A program made the translations under genes and the position numbers. Shown here piece by piece: positions 1-7,620 of a stretch of 64,000 bases of DNA. The notes beneath the pieces are model-generated. The model did no database searches and was not told where the DNA came from. It saw only the letters and a program-made list of their open reading frames with translations. Numbering within the stretch: position 1 is the stretch's first letter; each line of letters starts with the position of its first letter. The stretch is from Croceibacterium salegens (GTDB taxonomy: Bacteria; Pseudomonadota; Alphaproteobacteria; Sphingomonadales; Sphingomonadaceae): contig NZ_WTYM01000044.1 of NCBI RefSeq assembly GCF_009827435.1, positions 1 to 64,000 on the forward strand, written 5' to 3'.

Positions 1-486
1 GGCACTTTCCAGTCGGGCATCGGCCCTTTGAATCAGGTTAGCTGTGATTTGGGCCCCACAGGATGCGCTGGCATTTTTACGGCTAGCGGCACGTTCGCGG
101 CCAATCCCGGATGGCAACTCGTTGGTGCAGCCCTTACCACTGGCCCCGCGACGGCGGCTTCAAACAACATCAATTTTACTTCAGCAACCTTGAATGGAAT
201 TCCATTTGCCTTTTTCAGTCCTGATGGTGGCATTTCCGAATTCGGCACCATTCCACCCGTGATGATGCAGGCGATTAATATCCTGAATGTTGCCGGCTAT
301 ACGGGCGGACGCGGGAGTTTTGCGGGCACTTTGTCGTTCGGGAAGGTTGTTCGCGAACCTGAGTTGCCAGTCCCCGAGCCAGCCACATGGACAATGATGA
401 TCGTGGGTTTCGCGGTCCTTGGTTTCGCCATGCGGCGTCGCAAGGACGCGAAAGCTGGCAGACGTATCCGGCTTTCATATACCTAA
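1..486 (+). CDS. PEPxxWA-CTERM sorting-domain protein, 5' truncated by window edge
   Basis: The reading frame is open from base 1, so the N-terminus lies outside the window and 161 codons are visible. The last ~35 residues show the classic PEP-CTERM sorting tail: VPEPATW, a hydrophobic segment (TMMIVGFAVLGFAM) and a basic RRRK cluster. Tails of this type direct exported proteins to the EpsH/exosortase-EPS export machinery and are common in sphingomonads. The upstream part is rich in Gly, Ala, Thr and Asn, like secreted surface proteins, but I recognise no domain. No exosortase gene is in the window. A TAA stop is followed by a strong inverted repeat at 532-582. Confidence 0.85.
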   Translation, partial: GTFQSGIGPLNQVSCDLGPTGCAGIFTASGTFAANPGWQLVGAALTTGPATAASNNINFTSATLNGIPFAFFSPDGGISEFGTIPPVMMQAINILNVAGYTGGRGSFAGTLSFGKVVREPELPVPEPATWTMMIVGFAVLGFAMRRRKDAKAGRRIRLSYT

Positions 487-531
487 GCTCGCTGCCCGCT
501 GAACGCGTGACCAGGGTCGCTAGCAGCTATT

Positions 532-582
532 CCACCCAGTTGGCGACCCCCTCGCTCGCCTATGCGGTCGCCAACTGGGTGG
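532..582. terminator. 17-bp perfect inverted repeat, probable terminator of the PEP-CTERM gene
   Basis: Arms 532-548 and 566-582 are perfectly complementary (arm core ACCCAGTTGGCGACC) around a 17-nt loop. It starts 46 bp after the PEP-CTERM stop and ends before the VanZ-like gene. No T-run follows on either side, so a Rho-independent role is only probable; it could instead be a dispersed repeat. Confidence 0.45.
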
Positions 583-630
583 GAAGCGGTCATTGAAATT
601 CACATGCCAGCAATGCATATTATGCATTGC
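573..630. repeat. Left copy of an imperfect direct repeat flanking the VanZ-like gene
   Basis: AACTGGGTGGGAA (573-585), then GAAATTCAC (595-603), then an ATGCATTG block (622-629). The same three blocks recur in the same order at 1099-1136, with the first block identical and the second differing at one base. The left copy overlaps the right arm of the hairpin at 566-582. Confidence 0.4.
611..629. promoter_or_regulatory. Perfect 8+3+8 dyad just upstream of the VanZ-like start
   Basis: CAATGCAT-ATT-ATGCATTG is a perfect inverted repeat that ends 7 bp before the preferred ATG at 637. It could be a repressor operator, or an RNA hairpin that hides the translation start. No regulator is linked to it here. 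Confidence 0.35.
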
Positions 631-636
631 CGAGTG

Positions 637-999
637 ATGCGAATTTCCAAGGTCCTTCGGCTTATCTTTTTGCTATTGCTTAGTGCCATTTTTGTGGCTG
701 CTCTGATGCCTAGTAAGATGGCCCCGAGTGTATTTGCCTCTGACAAACTTAATCACATGCTAGCGTTCTTCGTGCTCGCTTCATTCGCCAAGAGCCTTTG
801 GCCACGTAAGAAACTCCTAACCATTTTCGGCTTGCTCGCGCTCTACGGCGGGCTGATCGAAGTCATACAATGGGCAATGGGATTCGGGCGCGACGCTGAT
901 TGGGTGGACTTCTTAGCTGACGTGGTTGCAATCTGTTTTGGATTGGCCGCGGTGAAATTGATGAATACGAACAGAAAGAGCGCCTCAGAGATCGATTAG
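637..999 (+). CDS. VanZ-like family small membrane protein
   Basis: A 120-aa hydrophobic protein from the ATG at 637. In-frame ATGs at 604, 613 and 622 would add up to 11 residues, and the longest frame starts at 562 inside the hairpin. It has about four membrane segments and the conserved VanZ-like pattern DKLNHMLAFFVLA early and GLIEVIQW...DWVDFLADVVA late. VanZ gives low-level teicoplanin resistance in enterococci, but most family members have no known role and are often found near exopolysaccharide genes. The preceding PEP-CTERM gene fits an envelope or EPS context. The gene is AT-richer than the window average. Confidence 0.75.
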   Translation: MRISKVLRLIFLLLLSAIFVAALMPSKMAPSVFASDKLNHMLAFFVLASFAKSLWPRKKLLTIFGLLALYGGLIEVIQWAMGFGRDADWVDFLADVVAICFGLAAVKLMNTNRKSASEID

Positions 1000-1514
1000 G
1001 CGGCACTTCCTTAGCAAGTGGCAATGTGAACTTTCCTGACTGGGGCGTTGCCAGCCGGTCCGCTCTTAGCACCCGGCGCACACGGCGATATTGTCACGAA
1101 CTGGGTGGGAAACCGAAATTGACCTATTGCATTGCAAAGTCGGATTTCGATTGAATTGAAAGAAGGATGCATTTTCGTCGACCAGTCCTTTATAGGCGGA
1201 AAACATTCAGCCCGCTGGGCAGCGGTCTCGACTTTACCAATTCGGGTCCCTTCGATTGCATCACCTGGGCACAACAAAAAATTTGCGAATTGAGCGCGAA
1301 CGTCTCGGGACATACCCGGATCGAAACTGGGTCAATCTGTCTGTGTAGTTGCATCGCGTCACGTGAGTTCAGAAGCAGACTTTGCCAAGATCGAAGACTT
1401 GCGATTTGAGTGAACCAAATTGCTCCATCTGAAGAAACTAGTCGGGCTATGTTTAATCTGTGAGTCGAGAAATGAAAGAAATACTCAAGCATTTGTGGCT
1501 AGGTCGGCAGCGTC
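1000..1514. other. Gene-free AT-richer stretch (515 bp)
   Basis: No convincing gene. An 80-codon frame at 1167-1409 has an AGAAGG-like sequence next to its ATG, but its translation is Cys/Arg/Ser-rich with no domain. The right copy of the direct repeat (1099-1136) lies here. I see no clear promoter or terminator. Confidence 0.4.
1099..1136. repeat. Right copy of the imperfect direct repeat flanking the VanZ-like gene
   Basis: AACTGGGTGGGAA (1099-1111), GAAATTGAC (1115-1123) and TTGCATTGCAA (1126-1136) match blocks at 573-630 in the same order with shorter spacers. The last block is itself a small palindrome. Confidence 0.4.
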
Positions 1515-2393
1515 ATGGAATACGGCGAATCTTGCAAACGCTCCGCGATATGGTTGAATACAGTGCGATTCAAAGAGGCGCTTTGGACGTTGTCAAACTT
1601 GGCGGCGACCGTCCGTAGTAAGCGATTGCCCTCAACATGCGTTGGTGAGAGAGTTTATGCGGTTGGAGATATTCACGGCCGTTTGGACTTGTTTAGGAAA
1701 CTTCTCGCGCAGCTCGAGGAAGACTCCCAATCAAGAAAGAAGGGGACTATTCGCATAATTTTGCTAGGCGACCTAGTCGACCGGGGGCCGCAGTCGCGAG
1801 AAATGCTTGAGCTTGCGAAAAGAATGGAATTGCAAAACCGCGGACGCCTCGTGGTTCTATGCGGAAATCATGAAGACCTCCTGCTGGCGAGTGCAAATGG
1901 CAACGCTGATGCGCAACAAATTTGGCTCGCTAACGGAGGAGATGCAACGCTCGCGAGTTATGGATTGGACATATCTCAATTCGTGCAACTCTCGCCCAAA
2001 GAGCGAGGCGACGCGCTAAAGAATGTAGTGGGCATAGACACGCTTGATTGGTTGAAGAGACTGCCACTGTCCTATCGGAATGGTGATTATTTCTATTGCC
2101 ACGCTGGAGTGCGGCCTGGTGTGTCATTGTGCAAACAGCGAAGGGAGGATCTCTTATGGATTAGGCAGGAATTTCTGCAGAACACCAACTTTCATGGTGC
2201 GATGATTGTGCACGGTCACAGCGAAACGTCTGAGCCAGAAATTATGGTGAACCGCATTAATATCGATACTCGGGCCTACAGCTCGAATGAGCTGACGGCC
2301 CTGGGAATGCAAGGACCCTACAGGTGGTTCGTTTCTACGGCGCGAAAGTACGTGTTTCAGTCTGCTCTGGACGCTTCAAGAATACAAAGTTGA
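1515..2393 (+). CDS. Calcineurin-like metallophosphoesterase (PrpA/PrpB/ApaH-type)
   Basis: A 292-aa protein with the full PPP-type metallophosphatase signature: GDIHG (51-55), GDLVDRG (85-91), GNHE (117-120), a histidine in HAG (196-198) and HGH (233-235). These residues bind the two-metal centre, so a serine/threonine or dinucleotide phosphatase activity is likely; the physiological substrate cannot be read from the sequence. The first ~45 residues precede the domain and have no strong ribosome site, so translation may begin later. There is no signal peptide. Codon use is clearly AT-richer than in genes beyond 2.6 kb, which suggests a recently acquired strip. It stands alone, convergent with the broken oxidoreductase operon. 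Confidence 0.85.
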   Translation: MEYGESCKRSAIWLNTVRFKEALWTLSNLAATVRSKRLPSTCVGERVYAVGDIHGRLDLFRKLLAQLEEDSQSRKKGTIRIILLGDLVDRGPQSREMLELAKRMELQNRGRLVVLCGNHEDLLLASANGNADAQQIWLANGGDATLASYGLDISQFVQLSPKERGDALKNVVGIDTLDWLKRLPLSYRNGDYFYCHAGVRPGVSLCKQRREDLLWIRQEFLQNTNFHGAMIVHGHSETSEPEIMVNRINIDTRAYSSNELTALGMQGPYRWFVSTARKYVFQSALDASRIQS

Positions 2394-2465
2394 TTCCTAA
2401 CATGACCAGCGTAACTTGACATAGCTTCAACTTCGAACAGGTATTTGTCCAAGAAGGTATGTCTT

Positions 2466-2486
2466 GGGGCCATCTGACAAGGCCCC
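2466..2486. terminator. Weak hairpin between convergent genes
   Basis: GGGGCC (2466-2471) and GGCCCC (2481-2486) can pair over a 9-nt loop, between the phosphatase (+) and the oxidoreductase pseudogene (-). The stem is short and has no T-run. Confidence 0.25.
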
Positions 2487-2584
2487 ATTATCGGACACTC
2501 GGTGCCGCAAAGTGGAACAAGAAATGCGCACTGTCGGCTGATGATCCAAAAAGCGGTCGTTCATCCGGTCAATGGAACTGTTGC

Positions 2585-3346
2585 TCAGATACCGTTGCAC
2601 CTGGCCCATCCGCGCTCGATGACCCCGAGTTCGTTGTAGGTATCGGTGACCACGATCGGGCGCAGGTACTTCAGGCTCTTGTAGCCGATCTGGCGCTAGA
2701 CCCGCAGGCGCAGGGGAGCGCCATGGCCGATCGGCAGCTCGCGCCCGTTCATGTCATAGGCGAGGATCGTCTGCGGATGCAGCGCATCGACCATGTCTAT
2801 GCTGTCGGCAAACTGGTCGAAGCAGTGGAATTCGATGTGGCGCGCCGATTTCCGGATCCCGGCGGCCTCGAGCACCGTGCGCAGGGGCACGCCGGTCCAT
2901 TCGGCGATCGCGGTCCAGCCTTCCTCGCACATGTGCCTGGTGACCTGGGTCCGCCGCTTCATCCGCTGGAGTTCGGCGAGCGAGAAGCTGCCGGGCCGGT
3001 CGACCATGCCTTCGACCTGCAGGCGAAAGTCGGCAAAGTCCCCGTTTCGCAGGATCGCGTATTCCTTGCCCCACTGCGGTTCGGGCCAGCCCACGTCCGG
3101 GCGGGCCGGGTCGAAGGTGCCGATCGCCGGCATCGAGGTGATTTCCTAGCGGTCGTATTCGCGCGCCAGCGCGGTGGGCGAGAACAGCGCGCGCTGGGCA
3201 CCGTATGTCAGGTTATCGCCCATCCGCAGGAGGTTGCCGTAGGTCGGCGGCTGTTGGTCGGCACATCCGGAAAGCAGCAGCCCTTCGCTCGACGCGAGGC
3301 CGCCGATGAGGGCACGGCGCGATAGCTGGAGTGGTTTGCCGCTCAT
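2585..3346 (-). pseudogene. Molybdopterin-dependent (sulfite-oxidase family) oxidoreductase, two in-frame TAG stops
   Basis: Read through, the frame gives a ~253-aa sulfite-oxidase fold protein. It starts with a Tat-like SRRALIGG leader followed by a Cys (LSGCAD), then contains TRHMCEEGW, where the Cys is the expected molybdenum ligand, and ends with GYKSLKYLRPIVVTD, typical of the family C-terminus. Two TAG codons interrupt it: complement of 3146-3148 (after LAREYDR) and complement of 2696-2698 (after PLRLRV, where relatives as I recall them have Glu). No single open piece contains a whole protein. The cytochrome b gene 4 bp upstream in the same operon is also damaged, so this looks like a decayed respiratory oxidoreductase unit. 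Confidence 0.8.
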
Positions 3347-3350
3347 GTCG

Positions 3351-4117
3351 TCATCTCCCCAGGATCATCCCGCGCAATTGCCGTGCAGGGCCCGTCAACA
3401 GGATCATGGCGAGGCGGACCAGTACGAACACTGCGAGGAAGGCGAAGGTGAAGAAGTGGATGGTGCGCGCCGACTGCGTGCCGCCGAACACGTCCAGCAG
3501 AATCGGGTAGCTGGCGCTGATCGCGGGCGACATGGTGATGCCGGTGAGGAACGTCAGCGGCAGCGCGACGAACACCACCAGCGCATAGGCTAGCTTTTGC
3601 AGGATCGAGTAGGGTGGGCCGGGATCGGCCGAAGGCATCGGCAGGTGCAGGTGCGCCCTGACGTCATGCCACGGGTTCTTGCACCCGAGCTCGCTACGCT
3701 GCGGCAGCAGGTACTTGCGGGCATGGCCGGTGAACAGGCCGATTGCGAGGTAGACGATTAGGCCGGCCAGGAAAAACCACGCGGCGAGGAAGTGGAGGCT
3801 GCGCGCCCATCCGTTCTTGTTCCACGGCTCGACCAGCCGATTGGCGGTTTCCGGCCCGCCAGTGCAGTCGAAGAACGGCGTGCCCCGCGTCCAGCCGATG
3901 GCGTGGTAGTTGGGACCCAGCGGGACTTCGAAAAGCGGCTCGATCAGGTCGTTGCCGGCGGTGCCCCAGTAGTGCCTGGGATGCGCCATCAGAATGATGA
4001 CGCCCGAATAGATCAGCACCATCACCGCGAGCGCGATCAGCCAGTGCGTCAGGCGGGGACCCACAGGCGGTGCTCGCGCACCCCGGTATCCGCTTCGGCT
4101 TCGCTTGACTGGCCCAT
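3351..4117 (-). pseudogene. Cytochrome b561-type membrane subunit, frameshifted near the N-terminus
   Basis: From the ATG at 4117 the frame reads MGQSSEAEAD...REHRLWVPA and stops. Restoring one C in the C4 run (complement of 4055-4058) joins it to the downstream frame, RLTHWLIALAVMVLIYSG, which continues for ~235 residues with about four membrane helices and the conserved His residues of a b-type haem protein. The downstream frame alone could start from a GTG at 4064, losing only a cytosolic leader, so partial function is possible. It would pass electrons to or from the molybdenum protein encoded 4 bp downstream. Relatives usually sit in this two-gene arrangement. Confidence 0.75.
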
Positions 4118-4121
4118 CGCA

Positions 4122-4139
4122 AGCCCCCTCAGGGGGGCT
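4122..4139. promoter_or_regulatory. GC-only hairpin in the leader of the cytochrome b pseudogene
   Basis: AGCCCCC (4122-4128) and GGGGGCT (4133-4139) form a 7-bp stem with a TCAG loop, 5 bp upstream of the cytochrome b ATG on the minus strand. The purine arm would overlap any ribosome-binding site. Confidence 0.3.
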
Positions 4140-4202
4140 ATCACCAATTGGCCTTGCGGAGAAGCTTCAGCCCTCCGCAGGTCCCTGCGCTACAGGGAAG
4201 CA

Positions 4203-4235
4203 GGGCGGATTGGCGCAACCGCGGCCAACCCGCCC
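4203..4235 (-). terminator. Probable terminator after the OmpA-family gene
   Basis: On the minus strand, 7 bp after the OmpA-family stop, GGGCGGGTTGG (4235-4225) pairs with CCAATCCGCCC (4213-4203) with one G-U, around an 11-nt loop. The following bases are only moderately T-rich. Confidence 0.45.
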
Positions 4236-4242
4236 GTGCGTG

Positions 4243-5166
4243 TTATCCGCCCAGTCCGTCGACGCTCTTGCTGACGAGGATGTTGACCGAGACGCGGCGG
4301 TTCTGCGCCTTGCCTTCGGGGGTCGAATTGTCGGCCAGCGGATCCGCCTCGGCCATGCCGGTCGGGGTCAGCATGCGGTACGGCTTCCAGCCGCAGGCCT
4401 GCTGCAGGTAGTTGACCACGCCGCCGGCGCGCTTTTCGCTGAGCGTCTGGTTGTATTCCTGGCTACCCACCGAGTCCGTGTAGCCGACCACCAGCATCAG
4501 CGCGTTCTGCATTGCGTCGGCATCTGCCGCCGTGGCGCAGAGGTCGGCCTTCGCCTTGGGCGAAAGCACCGCCTTGCCGGTGTCGAAGTAGACGTTGGTC
4601 ACGCCCTTGACGTTGTACTGGTCGATGTCGCCGATACGGCCGCGCAACGCCTCGGTCGCCGCGGCGTTCTGCTGGATCGCAACGTCGTGCTCGCCGAAAC
4701 GCTGCGCCGTCCCGTTGCGGATCATCGCCGCAGTCTCGAGATCGTCGCCCGAGAACTTGATGCGGCTCGCCACGAGGCCGTTGCCCCATTGCACCGTCTT
4801 CACGTTGACCGGCAGGCCGTTGAGCAGCGCATCCTGCGCGAGCTTGTCGCTGCCGAGACCGAAAAGGCCTTTCTTGGCCCTGATTTCGGTCGACGCGCTG
4901 ATGTTGATCCGCGTGCTGGTGCCATCCTTGCTGGTCACCTGCAGTGCGGTGCCGTTCCTTGCGGAAATGATCCCTTCGATTTCGGGGCCTTCCGGCATCC
5001 CGGCAATGTCCGCGGGAACCGAGCCCACGACGGTGGTGAGGACTTCGCCTTGCCCGGTGTCGCCCTTAACGGCCTCCAGTTCCTGTGCGTAAAGGCTCCC
5101 TGGCGCCGCCACGGCGAGCATCGCGATAAGCGAGACCACGCCCGGCTTCTTGGAGTTGATATTCAT
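4243..5166 (-). CDS. OmpA-family outer-membrane/peptidoglycan-associated protein
   Basis: A 307-aa protein. I start it at 5166 (MNINSKK), preceded by AAGGG; the frame opens 7 codons earlier without a good ribosome site. A Sec signal peptide ends near SLYA-Q. The middle (about 60-130) has GPEIEGIISARNGTALQV-type strands and is probably a beta-barrel-free DUF region. The C-terminal ~120 residues are a classic OmpA domain: VYFDTGKAVLSPKAKADL, VVGYTDSVGS, YNQTLSEKRA and AQNRRVSV, which binds diaminopimelate in peptidoglycan. It would anchor the outer membrane to the wall. It is monocistronic, with a hairpin after the stop. Confidence 0.88.
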   Translation of the reverse strand: MNINSKKPGVVSLIAMLAVAAPGSLYAQELEAVKGDTGQGEVLTTVVGSVPADIAGMPEGPEIEGIISARNGTALQVTSKDGTSTRINISASTEIRAKKGLFGLGSDKLAQDALLNGLPVNVKTVQWGNGLVASRIKFSGDDLETAAMIRNGTAQRFGEHDVAIQQNAAATEALRGRIGDIDQYNVKGVTNVYFDTGKAVLSPKAKADLCATAADADAMQNALMLVVGYTDSVGSQEYNQTLSEKRAGGVVNYLQQACGWKPYRMLTPTGMAEADPLADNSTPEGKAQNRRVSVNILVSKSVDGLGG

Positions 5167-5762
5167 TACGCTAACCCTTTCATACAAGACTGTGGGCGCC
5201 CGCGTGTCCTTCCAAACCTTGCTAGCAAATTAACATTGATGGAGGTGAAAGGCTAGCATGGGCGATTTGAGCGATTTGTGCGGTGAGTGGAGTGTGGTCA
5301 ACGTTGTGCGTGCCTAACTGGCGCGCACATGGATTTTAGCTTGTCCTCGAGGCAACCGCTTTCACAACGTAGGGGGAGCTGTCAATTCTTAGGATTAGCG
5401 TCTTCAATGCATCGAAGTGTATAGCGAGACTTTTGAAGACCTCTCATTGGGACCGTCGGAAGTGCGTTTGCGATTGGCGAAATGCACAAGCTGGGAAGTA
5501 AGCAAGTGTGTTCCGCGACAAGATTTTGATCGTTTTGATCCAGAAATATTGGTGTTTCGTTACTAAATTCGATCCCCATCCAAATGGACTGGGAGAAGGA
5601 AACTTAAATTATCAGTGTTTTGTAAACTTATTGCTAACTATAGTGGTCCAGCTGTTAGTCTAAAAGCGCTCATCTTTCTTGCTCCTTGGCCGCGTTCCTA
5701 TCCGGAATTCCGCGCGCAGACGGCCCGAACCGGTCAATCGGGCCGGGTGCGGGTGCCGGGAC
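5167..5762. other. Gene-free AT-rich gap (596 bp)
   Basis: This holds the upstream region of the OmpA gene and the downstream end of the amidohydrolase pseudogene. It is much AT-richer than its surroundings, mainly 5220-5690. A 65-codon frame at 5382-5579 (-) has no ribosome site or domain. I see no repeat or RNA gene. Confidence 0.4.
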
Positions 5763-7487
5763 CTATGAGCTGCTGTCCTTGCTGGCGTCGTAGACGGTCT
5801 GGCCTTCCTTGATCGTTTCGAGCACCTTGAGCTTGTCGAGCGTCTCCGGGCGACCTTCAGCGGATCGTCCGAGAGCACGATGAAGTCGGCCAGATTGCCG
5901 GTTTCGATCGAGCTCTTGGTCTTCTCCTCGTTGATCTGGAATGCCGACCAGATCGTCATCGCCCGCAGCGCGGTGTAGGCATCGACCCGTTGGTCCGGCC
6001 CGATCGGCTTTCCCGTCCGGCTGGTGCGATTGACCGTGGCGCTGAGCACGCGGATCGAATCCGGCAGGGCCACCGGCGCGTCGTGGTGGGTGGTAAAGAT
6101 CATGCCGCGCGCACGCACCCAGCCGGTCGGCGATATGTTCGGGCACAGCTTCGGCCCGACAGTGTGCTCGCAGTGCCAGTCGCCCCAGTAGAACGTGTGC
6201 ATCGGGAACAGCGACGGGATGATGTGGAGCCGCTGGAAGGAATCGACCTGGTCTTCGCGCAGGAACTCGCCGTGGATCAGGACCGGGCGCTGGTCGACGT
6301 AGGTGTGATGCTTCTCCGCCGCGTCGACTGCCTTGATCAGCAGGTCCGATGCGGCCTCGCCATTGGCATGGGTGATGATCTGGACGTCGTTGTCGAAGGC
6401 CCACTCGATTGGGTCCATCACATCCTTTTCGGGCGCAGCGGCATAACCCTTGTAGCCTGCGGGGTAGTTGCCGACCGGATCGTAATATGGCTGGTCGCAC
6501 CAGGCGGTGAAGCCCTGCGGGCTACCGTCGATGGTCAGCTTAGCTCCGCCAACCCGGAAGTGATTGGTATAGGTCGGGCTGTAGTTGGCGAGGATATAGT
6601 CGCGGTCAACCAGCACGTCGGGGAAGGTGATGACGTCGATATTGAACTGGTTCTCACCCGCCAGCTTCTTTAAAACCTCGACAATCGGCGGAACAGAGCG
6701 GGCTTCCTGGGCCGTCGTGTAGCCGTACTTTGTCCAGGCTCTTGCCCCTTCCCTGGCGAACGTTTCGATTCCGATCGCTCCAACACCTTCAAGAGCCTTG
6801 CCGATGACCGGGAAGAACGCAGTCTCTTCCAGCGTGCCATTCAGTTCTTGAGTACACGGCTTTCGCTGGATCACGCCGCCTTCGGGGTCCTCGGTTGATG
6901 CGTCGTAGCCAACCAGCGCGAACGCGGCCGTATTGACGCTGGCGAGGTGTCCCGATTGATGAACGATAATGACCGGGACGTCATTCGAGACCTCGTCGAG
7001 CTCCTCCTTGGTTGGGTGGCGCAGTTCCTTGAGCTGGGCGTTGTCGTAGCCGAAACCGATGATGACGTTTGCCTTCTTCACGGCATCGGCATTGTCCGCC
7101 GCCCACTTTTTGAGCGTGGCCACCATATCGGGGATGTCGGTGATCTCGCCGTCGGGCGGGGCGAGCATGTTGGCGGACAGGGCCGGCAGCCCGCCCATCA
7201 CCATGTGGCCGTGGGCATCGACGAAGCCGGGCAGCAGCGTCTTGCCGCCAAGGTCCTTCTCGACCGTGTCTCCACCGCGGAACGGCTCCACGCCGGCCAG
7301 GTCACCGGCATAGACGATCTTTCCGTCATCGACGGCCACCGCTTCGACATATTGCGGTTCGTCGCCCGCCATCGTCACAATGGGGCCGCCGCTGATTATC
7401 ATGTCGGCGGCGGCGTCGCTATCGGCGGTCGAAAAAGCTGCCAGTATCAGGGCGAGTGCGGACAGACCTAAAGAAGCTCTTGTGCAT
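5763..7487 (-). pseudogene. YtcJ-like metal-dependent amidohydrolase (Amidohydro_3), frameshifted at both ends
   Basis: The body is a secreted amidohydrolase of about 570 residues with MIISGGPIVTMAG, LPGFVDAHGHMVMGG (metal-binding HxH), HANGEAASD and a late NLADFIVLSDDPLKV. Near the C-terminus a C is missing in the run at complement 5848-5850. Adding it gives VAPETLDKLKVLETIKEGQ...YDASKDSSS and a TAG at 5763. At the 5' end the ATG at 7487, with a good GGAGGAC site, is out of frame with the signal peptide (LGLSALALILAAFSTA). Adding two bases in the AGAG of complement 7477-7482 would restore MHKRASLGLSA. No in-frame ATG is available, so the gene is probably not expressed as a full protein. Confidence 0.75.
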
Positions 7488-7620
7488 TCTTGTCCTCCGA
7501 GGTGGTGACTAGGGATCGAATGCAAAGGCTCTGAATTATGCCGCGGCAGCGAAGTCCAACTTTCGAACCTGTTGGGCTTCGCTGCCAAACCGGACTTTGC
7601 CCAGCTTGCAGCAGTTCGGA

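Noticed and set aside
1167-1409. An 80-codon frame with a ribosome site-like AGAAGG
   Set aside because: The peptide is Cys/Arg/Ser-rich with no fold or family and unusual codon use.
2459-3325. A 288-codon plus-strand frame over the molybdenum pseudogene
   Set aside because: Its translation has no domain and lies opposite a clear sulfite-oxidase sequence; it is an artefact of GC bias.
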